Positions 48,284 to 57,055 of a stretch of DNA of 64,000 nt are shown here, piece after piece. The notes beneath the pieces are model-generated. The model made no database searches and was not told the origin of the DNA. It worked only from the letters and a program-made list of their open reading frames with translations. Origin of the DNA: Pyxicephalus adspersus (taxonomy: Eukaryota > Chordata > Amphibia > Anura > Pyxicephalidae); NCBI RefSeq assembly GCF_032062135.1, contig NC_092861.1, positions 118,415,555-118,479,554 on the forward strand, read 5' to 3'. Both the position numbers and the translations under genes were made by a program. Every line of letters starts with the position of its first letter. Within the stretch, counting starts at the first letter, position 1.

Positions 48284-50577
48284 ATCTAAATTGACAATGG
48301 GAGTATAACATTAGGAACTAAGATATGTTGCCCTCTGCTGGTTACATTTATACAATGCAGTTAAGTAACTTCTCAACTTCAACTTCAACGTCAACTTCAA
48401 CAACTGTTTTAAAACAGTCCATATCACTCCAGCAAATGCTAAAAGCTGAAATCAGGTAGTAAATATTGTAGTACTACTAAAATGTTGATTTTATTTATTT
48501 ATTTATTAAGCTTATACTTTTGACCTCCATCATTTGTAATGTAAAATTATCAGACGCTATTCTTTTTCGAAACTGCATCCATCACAAGTACACAACATTG
48601 CCTATAAAGTGCATTGCTCACCACTATACAATGTACAACACTGTACATGGAGAGCACAATACTTACCTCTACATACTATGCTGCAAAGAGTACAGCATAG
48701 TATAGAGAGGTAAGTACAGCATAGCATTTAGTGTCTAGTGTATAGGCGATATGATTATTTAATGCACAAGACAACCTGCAAAATGCAGTGGTCGGGGGAA
48801 CGTAACACGCTGCACATCATAAAGAGTAAAGAAGTTGTATGTGATATTCTGTGCCCTAAATGAGTGGTCAGTGGAAAAAGAATACCTCACCACTGCTTTA
48901 GTCTGAAAGGAACTTCAGAATTTGGGCATCCAACAAGATTGAGAGACCAGAAAAAAAGTAATTCTTCAAAGTGTGATGGTAAACCTTATAGAAAGATGAT
49001 TTATTGACCTAAATGTGGTAGAAATCTGTACATTAACGAGACTTTTCTCAGGACCTGGGTTTGGAATCTGAGCAAGGAGGCCTGGTCAGAGAAAGCCACA
49101 AAAGTAAAAGCTCTGTAAAGCGGCATCTGTGTGCAAATTCCCCAGATTGCAGTACCAAGCGCTAATTTGACAATCATTCAGAATGACTAGAATGCCTTTC
49201 AGTTTGATCCTTCATAGATGTTGTCAAAGAAGATTCAAGGTAGAGAAGGTGTACATTAGAAAGTACTGGGCCCATGGGGTAACAAAAGTATGAGCTGTGT
49301 GTGTCAGTGCATTTCTCAGGTCTTATCTTTACCGCTCTGACAAAACCTGATCGAGTCCACATCATTAGTTCTTAACCCTGGAACACATACTGGTAAATCA
49401 GCCACCCTTATAAATTGCTGCACTTCACTGTACAACTCTACCACTGCAGAGAACACAAAGTCATGCACCTACACTGACACTTACTTCTTACTTTGTACAC
49501 CTAAACTAGCCGTTTTACAAAATGTTTATGTATGTCGTATATGGGTTAACTTATCCTTGTGGACTTAACTTATCCTTGTGGACTACATTTTCTTCACCGA
49601 AAAATCTCTCATTAATCGATTTTGGGGGTGTTTTTGCAATAATGGGAAAAGTACTTTAGATCACACTGTACTCATCTTTCCTTATCACAGAAGGACTGGC
49701 CCTTTTGGAACTATTTCATGGAATATTCTCCCCAGAATGCAGTCAGGAAACTTACTGTATAAAAACCCTAGCCTTGGTGGATTTAAATTAGTGGTGGTCA
49801 ACTTACTTGACATAGTAGTCCTAAAGTGTGGTCCCTGACATCACCAGAGCCGCACATGATATTCATTAAATGTTGTGACACAAAAAACTGTCAGAGGCTG
49901 AAGACATAACAGGGGATGTTCAGAGAATTTAGATATGCTATAAGTGGGGGGTGTGGACTCACTGTCCTAGACTGCAGAAACATTACATGAGACTGCTACA
50001 CTTCCACATTTTTGCTACCTAAATTTTCCTACATTTGCTTTAAAAATGTACTTGTTCATAATTTAATATTTCTTTCATCAACATTATAATGCATGAAACA
50101 GTATAATAAAAAAAGGGGGAAAAAACAAGAAGATGTAAAATAAAGCAAACCATTATCAACTGAAATCCACTCTTACTATGTGCAGGTGGGGCCACCAAGG
50201 TTTCAAATGAAGACCTTCAAATTATTTTGTTGAAATAGCTAGACATGTTTTTTTCTGTTTATTTTTGTTATTGTGTGTGTGTGTGTTTTTTTTTTTTTTT
50301 AAATACTGCATTCAACTAAACATTATAATACAATGTAACATACCTTTTTTTGTTCTGAATGCTTTTTATGGTGTTTTGTCTCCATCTAGTGGTAAAATAC
50401 ATACATAACATCTATGTTTTAAATGTTTATTAGGCTCATATATAAAACAGTTTAGCAAGTTTACATTTAGGCATTCATATGGTTTGTGCTGCGTACAAGT
50501 GTTAGAAAATTGTGGCCCAAGATAAATGGTTGTGCATTGGGAATGCTCCACATTCCATTCTAAGTAATCCTTTACAG
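48284..50577. other. gene-free DNA with one hairpin
   Basis: Includes a 'ttcaact'-type run at 48370-48405 and an inverted repeat at about 48655-48715 ('cttacctctacatactatgctg' with 'cagcatagtatagagaggtaag'). Poly(T) lies near 50287. No gene is seen. Confidence 0.45.
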
Positions 50578-51004
50578 CATGGGTGTCAAACTCTGACCCG
50601 CAGGCCAAATCTGCAATGGCCTTTTTTTGGCCCCCAAAGAAATACTAAATATGAATTGCAGCTGGCCCACCACTACATTGAAATAGCGCCGCTACTATAA
50701 TTTCCGGCATCACTAGCGTCTATAGACCGAGGCCTATGTGTGGCCCCGCATTGGACTGTTTAATAGACGCAAGTAATGCTGGGAATTGTAGTAGGGGCAT
50801 CACTCCTATAGACCAGTGGCCTCCTTGCCTATGCATGGCCCCGCATTGGACTGTTTTATAGATGCGGGAAATTGTAGTAGCGGTGCTATTTCAGTAATGA
50901 GGGAGTTCCAGCTACTTATAACATTAAGCCCCGCATTGGACTGTTGTAACTTGTAACTTGTAAGTTTTCAATTTTAGCCCATTGTCTTGAGTTTGACATC
51001 CCTG
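50578..51004. mobile_element. hAT-like MITE, exact target duplication
   Basis: The left end is CATGGGTGTCAAACTCTGAC (a variant of CAGGGG..) and the right end is 'ttgagtttgacatccctg'. It is bounded by the identical octamer ctttacag (50570-50577 and 51005-51012). The interior repeats 'ggccccgcattggactgttt' three times in a partial tandem array, so part of the element has expanded. Confidence 0.88.
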
Positions 51005-51224
51005 CTTTACAGAAAAAAAGTGGTTAAAAAGCCTGCTTTTTTCTTTACAAACCCAAACATTCACTTCAAAAACTAAAAAAAAAAAAACCTTTTAAGATTT
51101 TGCATTCTTTTGAATCGCTGAAATTATATTTAGTTATATAAACCACTATATCTGGGAACTGCTGCACATCTGGGTTGCATGGAGTGGACTAACTTCTGGC
51201 ATCAGTGAACAGGTATTTCAGCCC

Positions 51225-51335
51225 ATATCTCTCAGAATCCCCTCACACTACTCCCCACTACACCAGGCTCCCTATTTCTCACACTCCGCCACACACAGCT
51301 CCCTATATTTTACATTCCTCTACACCCAGCACAGT
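51225..51335. repeat. C-rich degenerate tandem repeat, left part
   Basis: Units such as 'ctccccactacaccaggctccctatttctcacactc' and 'cgccacacacagctccctatattttacattc' are loosely periodic at about 35-40 bases. The same units recur at 54216-54425, beyond the hAT cluster. Confidence 0.55.
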
Positions 51336-51368
51336 TCTGTTATTTTCCTAGCCAAAATGATCATCTAG

Positions 51369-52051
51369 TGAAGTTTCTCAACCTGTTTAATATAGAGAAA
51401 CCTTTGACATAATTTTCATGTTTCACCGAACCCTTGCTATAAGTACTATATCCTTAGATCACAGTACATTAACCTTGTAAGCAGAATGCCTTACACATTA
51501 CTGGGCATCGTGAAGAATTTCAGATTGTCAAAAAGACCATTGGTGTCACAAACTGATCTGAGAGGCAAAAATCACTCAGGGATATCCTAGAAACCTCCCG
51601 AGCAGAGGTCCCCAAGCCCCAGGTCGCTAACAACCCTTGGCTGGTGACTTGGGGCTGTAAATGACAGGATGCTGAAGCTCCCACTGCCAGTGACCCTCCT
51701 TACACTGGCCTGAAGCTAGTGACAATGTTATAGACGGAGCGCAACCAGCGGGGGCGCGGGTGGCTCTCCTCACACTGCTTATACAGGAGCTGCTGAGAAT
51801 GGCAGAACAATGTATGTAAGGCTTACACTTCCCTGCCATTCCCAGCAGCTCTGACAGCACACCGGCTCTCTTACACTGCTCGGCTGTTCTCAGCTAGTGT
51901 GCTGACAGGAGGCCCAGTTGCTGAGAATAGCAGAGTGGTGTAGGCTGCACATATACCATGCCATGGCAAAACTTTATTCAATGTTACCGGGCCCTCCCGT
52001 CAGAAACGTTGGGGACCATTGATCTAGAGAAACCCTGGTTGAGAAACACTA
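51369..52051. mobile_element. hAT-like element with a nested second hAT-like element
   Basis: The outer ends are 'gtttctcaacctgtt' near 51373 and 'ctggttgagaaacact' ending near 52051, the same type as 11966-12194. Inside, 'gtgtcacaaactgatctgagaggc' and 'tcacatagg'-like parts belong to the host. The middle (51603-52021) is a foreign element with other ends. Confidence 0.65.
51603..52021. mobile_element. nested hAT-like MITE with CAGAGGTCCCCAA ends
   Basis: The left end is CAGAGGTCCCCAAGCCCC and the right end is 'gaaacgttggggaccattg'. The flanking octamers ctcccgag and atctagag agree at 5 of 8 bases, both near the hAT-preferred CTCTAGAG. The interior has 'ttcccagcagctctgacag' and its complement-like 'agctgctgagaatggcag', so it is partly palindromic. 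It lies wholly within 51369-52051, so it is the younger insertion. Confidence 0.7.
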
Positions 52052-53110
52052 TCAAGTCGAGAAAGTGCAGTTTTGATGTCTACCACAAGATGGCCCCATT
52101 ACACCTCATAATTGTAATTCCAATGGTCAGTGTGTGATAGACCTGCCCTGAAAAATTCTGTAGGCTTCCTTGGGATTTACCTTTACCTGCCAATAGTAAA
52201 CACATCTTAACAAGCTTCTAGACTAGAGCCATTCTAGACTTGTGTCTGACCCTAGCATTCCGCCACAGGCACAACCACTTCCATTTAACTAAATGGGTTG
52301 GTTGGATATCATGTTGTGCATGTTTGCACCTGGCTGCAAATGGAATTGATCACAGTGTGGTTCTTGGAAGCAACAAGTTGCTCCTGGCTGAGCAGCTTCC
52401 TTTTCTCCTCTGGAGGAAGAACCACACAGCAAATACAGGGGTAATCTCTGCATAAACTTTACCCCCTGGTGCAGTTTGCTGCTCCTGAGCATAAAGCAGC
52501 AGTATGCTATGCAACTGGGGAAGGGCAAACCATGTGCTTCTACATTGCAAAGATTAAAGGGGCCTAGAACTGCTTAGTACACCACTTTCTGAATAAAAGG
52601 AAGCTAAATTATTTACAATAAATCAACACCAACACAGCCTGCTGTTTGCCACAAAATGCTGTGTTGTGTTTTTGCTGTGTCCCATTTTGCCACTTTCAAA
52701 TGCTGGGAGGTATGTTCCACCTTTCTAACATGGGTGAAGCCTTGAAATCAGATTTTTTTGGGAACCTCCGCACTAATTTCTATATGCACAGTACATTAGC
52801 ATGGTGCTCAGTAGGAAGAATGTCTCTTACATTGCTGGCCAGTGGGATGAATGTCACCCTTATAGATAGCCAGAAAGAACATTGGTGTCACTTCATCTTA
52901 CCTAAGAGGCACAAATTGGTCATTGCTCAGGTGACTCCTAGCAAACTCTAGATAGAAACTCTGGTCTAATCTTTCATTGTCATACACAAACCCTGGAGTG
53001 GTTGCTTAAAAAACTCATTGGGGTCACCTAAACTGACCTGAGGCACAAATTGCTCAAGAGACCCCTAGCAACCACAGGAGGAAGCCTGGTGGGAAACCAT
53101 TGCCCTAGAC
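52052..53110. other. repeat-like DNA between hAT elements
   Basis: 'gaacattggtgtcacttcatcttacctaagaggcacaaattg' (52880) and 'actcattggggtcacctaaactgacctgaggcacaaattgctc' (53010) are diverged copies of the host segment at 51530-51570. Three old pieces of one hAT family therefore lie here. 52230-52640 is not recognised. No gene. Confidence 0.5.
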
Positions 53111-53845
53111 CAGCGGTCGCCAACCAGTGGTCTGTGAGAATATTTTGGTGGTCCACAGAAAAACTTGGACATTATTTGCAATTTTTATGTTTTATTAATA
53201 ATAAAACAAAAATAATATTCTAATAAATTTTCATATTCTGAATGACAATTTTCACCTTTATATTTCACTAAATTCACAAACTGTTCTAGAGACAGAAAAA
53301 CAAGGCAGGAGCAACGAGACGTCAGTGTGGTCTTTAGTTGTATGAGGAAACAGTTACCAAGCCGTACACTTCAGTATTGTTTCCACCATTACAATAATCA
53401 CCCAGCTATGCAAATACAGATTATCATCCGATTGTTTTATTTTATTTGTTTATTTCTCAGATGCTGTTTTAGGTAAGTATGACCCTAACTGCGTATTTCC
53501 TTTAACTATTATAATAAATTGCATCAAATAGTTTGATTTGGATAACTATCATTTCTTGTTTGGTCTTAGATTTTAGATTAGATTTCATTTATGAAATAAA
53601 CCCAGAATGAGTAAGAAAAAGCAAACAAAAATTTTGCATTTCTTTAGTAATACCAAAGATAATGCAACTAATGGTAATAGTAACAATAGTAATATCCGTG
53701 AGCTGATCAATGTCAGGCACCATTAGGAAGATCGGTATTTTACAAATGTATTTATCTTTTTTAAAAAATTCATAATAATGGTCGGCAGGTTTTAAATTGT
53801 TGAATTTAGTGGTCTGTGAGGTCTGAAAGTGGTTGGCGACCACTG
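53111..53845. mobile_element. hAT-like element, 735 bp, AT-rich interior
   Basis: The left end is CAGCGGTCGCCAACCAGTGG and the right end is 'agtggttggcgaccactg'. The flanking octamers ccctagac (53103-53110) and gcctagat (53846-53853) agree at 6 of 8 bases. Near the ends 'agtggtctgtgag' occurs in both orientations. The AT-rich core may be decayed internal sequence of a longer, once autonomous element. The 84-residue minus-strand frame is not convincing as transposase. Confidence 0.8.
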
Positions 53846-53853
53846 GCCTAGAT

Positions 53854-54197
53854 CAGCGGTCACCAACCTTTACGGTCCAGCGGACCACTAAAATCACCGA
53901 CTCCTGACCGCCCATGCGCATAGAGCCAGGTATCACTCAAATGGGGAGGAACCTCCCCCATAGTGACATCATTGTTACATAACCCCGCCCACTCCCCCAT
54001 CGCAGATCTGAGCCTACAATGGGAGAGTGGGCGAGTTATGGGCAGAGATAAAGCCCGCCTACTTCCCTGCGCATGGGCCTTGTATGGGGGACATGGTGTG
54101 CAGCTCTGGCCAGTGTGTCCACCCAGCGGGGTCCTTCTCCTGACCCCGCTCAGGATTGAACCAGCCAGAGCCGCGGACCACGGGTTGGTGACCGCTG
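53854..54197. mobile_element. hAT-like MITE (family A), in tandem with the previous element
   Basis: The ends are CAGCGGTCACCAACCTTTACGG and 'ggttggtgaccgctg'. It begins 8 bases after the end of 53111-53845, and those 8 bases (gcctagat) serve as its left target copy. The right copy is ctttagac. The interior matches 33228-33572. Frames of 108 and 121 residues over it are repeat artefacts. Confidence 0.85.
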
Positions 54198-54215
54198 CTT
54201 TAGACAGTACAGCTT

Positions 54216-54425
54216 CCCACCACACCCAGCTCCGTCTATCCTACTGTCCTCCACACTGCTCCTCACTACCAGGAGCTCCTTATATGTAACTCTACCCCCT
54301 GCTCTCTACTACATATGGCTTCCATTACACACCCAGCTCCCCATCCCACACTCTGAGCCCAGACTGCTCCTCACTAAAGCTCGCAGTGTATATCTCACCC
54401 TCCACCTCACACTGCTCCCAACAGA
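54216..54425. repeat. C-rich degenerate tandem repeat, right part
   Basis: 'cccaccacacccagctccgtc', 'cctccacactgctcctcactacc', 'acacacccagctccccatcccacactc' and further units resemble 51225-51335. It sits directly upstream of the promoter and may be read through or act as promoter-proximal sequence. Confidence 0.55.
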
Positions 54426-54728
54426 ACCACGCCCCCTTTTCAATGTTTTCCCCGCCTTTTGATAAGTCCGCCCTTTCTGTCGTCACCTGACATATTCAAA
54501 TGTCAGGTGACCATAGTAACGACAACTTTCCCACTTCAAAGATGGCCGCTACGAATAGTCGCTGTGATGATGTCACCAACTGTAGACGCGTCACATTGTT
54601 GGGATGGCCGCCCCACCCAGGCATAGAAGGTGATCCGGGAGTGATGTGGAGGTATTTCCCAGTCACGGCTCGTTTGGGCAGCTCGCTGGACGTGTGTGGG
54701 CTCTGGTATGGCTGTGGGCTATGTACGA
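54425..54728 (+). promoter_or_regulatory. promoter and probable non-coding exon 1 of the ENTPD6-like gene
   Basis: A local CpG- and GC-rich island in AT-rich surroundings. In order it has a CACGCCCCC box (54427), a 28-base palindrome 'tcacctgacat..atgtcaggtga' (about 54484-54511), an RFX-like 'catagtaacg', and AAGATGGCCGC at 54539-54549, a YY1-type site typical of TATA-less start sites. The exon would end at 54728 before a strong donor, gtaagtat. Joined to the acceptor at 56795 it leaves the ATG at 56815 as the first in-frame start of the conserved protein. No TATA box is seen. The exact start of transcription cannot be read from sequence. Confidence 0.6.
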
Positions 54729-55308
54729 GTAAGTATCTATAGAATGATTTCCTGTGGGTGTATTTCCTGCGTACAGGAGGTGACAGCCCGTGCTGTGTCC
54801 CCCGGGGTGAGGACTGCTGGGGGGGTCACAAAGTGTCATTGTATCCGAGCTGCCAAATCCCAGCAACAATTCCCTCATTGTACACATTATGTCCGATCAC
54901 TGCCCTTCTCATGTATTATACATTTATATTTCCAAAAAAGAAAATGTTGGCATTGATCGGGCTTATTCACCAACCTGAATTATTTCTATTATTTCCCCTC
55001 CCCCCATATATACTAAAATCATTGTTACATTTTATTTTTATTTGGTGATCACTTTGTTATATTTACATCTAATTTTAATATAAATAATAATTTATTTTCA
55101 TTGGAATCTATATAAAAAAAGTGTTAAAAGAAAATGAAAACTGTTTTTTTTTCTGTTTATTACAAAGAATAAATAGTTGTAATGTAAAGAAAATGTGTTT
55201 TATTCTATAAAATGTTTAACGTGACTTTTTCCAGTACAAAGAATCACAATGTTATTGGAGAAAAGATTTTCTTTTTTGATTTTGTGCATTCTGTTATCTG
55301 ACACTTAG

Positions 55309-55455
55309 GGGTCTATTTATAAAGTGGTGAATCTGACATTCACTGAAACGTTCCCTGGTGGAGTATCAGTTCTGTCCATTGAAACAGATCCGGAAGATTC
55401 TCCACCAGGGAGTGTTTAGTGAATGTCAGATGTATTGGCTTGAAAATAGGCTCCC
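55309..55455. mobile_element. palindromic MITE (family G)
   Basis: 'ggtctatttataaagtggtgaatctgacattcactgaaacgttccctggtgga' pairs with 'tctccaccagggagtgtttagtgaatgtcag', and the outer part is worn. It is a sibling of 39806-39953. Confidence 0.75.
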
Positions 55456-55513
55456 TAATGTAGGAAAATTATTAGAAACTGTAAAAAGAAAAATATCTAA
55501 GCTGGCAGAGTAA

Positions 55514-55783
55514 GGCTGTACACACGTCAGATAATTCTCGCCCAATATTCGTACGAGAATGTGCCGTGTCGTCCGATGCATTCATGGATCTGTCCTGGCG
55601 GATCCACAAACAACCATAATACAAGTGAAGGGGAGAGAGCACAGCGGGGTGCCACTCCGTCGTTCTTCCCCCTCCATAGAGCAGAATGGCGCTGTATGTA
55701 CAACAATCATTCAGTCTTTTGTCGCTGGTAAGGATCGTGAAAGATCCTTTGCAACTACAAATATTGAACTTGTGTACTCAGCC
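55514..55783. mobile_element. PIF/Harbinger-like hairpin MITE (family B)
   Basis: The ends are GGCTGTACACACGTCAGATAATTCTCG and 'gaacttgtgtactcagcc', with TAA outside the left end. The interior has 'gatctgtcctggcggatcc', 'gaaggggagagagcacagc' and 'aaggatcgtgaaagatcctt'. Same orientation as the 33664 copy. Confidence 0.8.
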
Positions 55784-55794
55784 TTTAGGGTTTC

Positions 55795-56060
55795 TTTAAA
55801 GCAGAACTAAACCCCAAGAAATAAAAAAAAATTGCGACCAGGTGGGTCCTGTATTGCCGAAGGGACAGGTGATGTTCCTTCTGCAATAAAATAACTTGTC
55901 TGATTGCAAATTTTTATATGCACTTACCTATTCCATCATGGGCACCGCCATCTTTGTCTGTTTTTGATCTTCGGCCATCTTGATTGGCTGAGCCAGAATG
56001 ACGCAAATCCTGCACAGGCACGCAAGAGTTTATTCAGTCCTGGCAGCCATAGGGGAAGCC
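55795..56060. repeat. interspersed repeat related to 10125
   Basis: It opens with 'aaagcagaactaaaccccaagaaataaaa' and holds 'cacttacctattcc', 'catgggcaccgccatctttg' and 'cacaggcacgcaagagtt'. The head is shared with 10125-10160. Confidence 0.55.
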
Positions 56061-56285
56061 CTATGTAATCCCTATAGTATTGAAGAACTGTCAGGCCTAG
56101 TATTTTTAGAGCTCAACATCCACCCATTCTTCTCAGGTTTTTTTCAAACACATCAAAACATTTGTGTAAGGAAATAGCAACATATGAAGAAAGCCTGGAA
56201 TTACCACTGCAGTGTCTTTAATATATCAGGCATTGGACACTTTGGGGTGATGTGTACATATTTTGTCTACATCCCATGAGTGTAA

Positions 56286-56551
56286 GGCTGGGTACACACG
56301 TTCAAAAATTGTCATTGGAAAGCATCTTTCACATTCTTTTCCAATGACAAAAGACTGAAAGGTGCATGAGTGAGCGCTGTACATACAGCACCGTTCTGCT
56401 GTATGGAGAGAGGAGAATGACAGAGTGGAACCCCGCTGCGCTCTCTCCCCTTCACTTGCATTACTATCGTTCACCATTCATGGATTTGCCAGGCTCTCGT
56501 TTGATATCAGCCCTATCGGACGAGAATCATCTGACGTGTGTGTACAAAGCC
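56286..56551. mobile_element. PIF/Harbinger-like hairpin MITE (family B), opposite orientation
   Basis: Bounded by GGCTGGGTACACACGTTC and 'gacgtgtgtgtacaaagcc', with TAA outside both ends (56283-56285 and 56552-56554). The interior blocks are the complement of those at 55514. Together with that copy it forms an inverted pair inside intron 1. Confidence 0.8.
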
Positions 56552-56795
56552 TAAGAAGCATTCATTTGTCCTTAGCGAAATCCAGCTGTTTTTTTTTTTT
56601 TTTTTTCAATTGACTATTTATACATTGAGTGTGGGAACTTGTGTTTTTAAGGCAGTTACTGGCTCTTTCAGTGGCAAAAACCACCTGAAGGATGCAAAAA
56701 ATAAATAAATTCCAATAGTGGCTCCTATAATTTCCTTGGTTAGGTGACTCTTACTAATAAACATCATATTAAACATCTTTGAATTTCCTTTGCAG

Positions 56796-57055
56796 CTCTT
56801 CTAAAGCTATAGCCATGAAGATCTCAAAGCTGCCATGTCTCCTGCTGATTGCCCTTTGTGTGATGCTCTTCTTCAGTTACATCACTTGGAGTCCTCGCTC
56901 TCATGTAGAAGAAGAGGACAACGTCCCCAAATTTGAACTTGAAGAAGGAAGTGGCAGAAAAACTGCTGCTAGTGAAGTATTCTATGGAATAATGTTTGAC
57001 GCCGGAAGTACTGGAACACGAGTGCATGTCTATAAATTCAGCCGAACATCCTCTG
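56796..57055 (+). CDS. ENTPD6: ENTPD6-like, coding exon 2 (first coding exon)
   Basis: The acceptor ttgcag ends at 56795 and the donor g|gtaaga starts at 57056. The start codon is ATG 56815, chosen because codons upstream in the same frame would need a non-ATG start. It encodes residues 1-80 plus one base of codon 81. Residues 6-24 are a single hydrophobic segment after a short basic N-terminus, fitting a type II signal anchor. An acidic stalk follows, then [20 protein letters not shown] (54-73), which contains apyrase conserved region 1 (DAGSTGTRV, the phosphate-binding loop). The N-terminus is shorter than in human ENTPD6. Confidence 0.9.

Larger units (their letters stand above)
54729..56795 (+). 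other. intron 1 of the ENTPD6-like gene
   Basis: Donor gtaagtat at 54729 and acceptor 'gaatttcctttgcag' ending at 56795. It carries a family G MITE, two family B MITEs, a 10125-type repeat and a T run near 56589. The boundaries are inferred from signals, without transcript evidence. Confidence 0.6.

Noticed and set aside
53860..54289. Overlapping frames of 121 and 108 residues
   Set aside because: Both are within or overlap the tandem hAT-like element, and their residues repeat those from the 33228 copy.
54542..54728. Exon 1 frame as an N-terminal extension of the enzyme
   Set aside because: Spliced to exon 2 it meets TAG at 56810, before the main ATG, so it cannot extend the protein. It was kept only as a possible upstream ORF.
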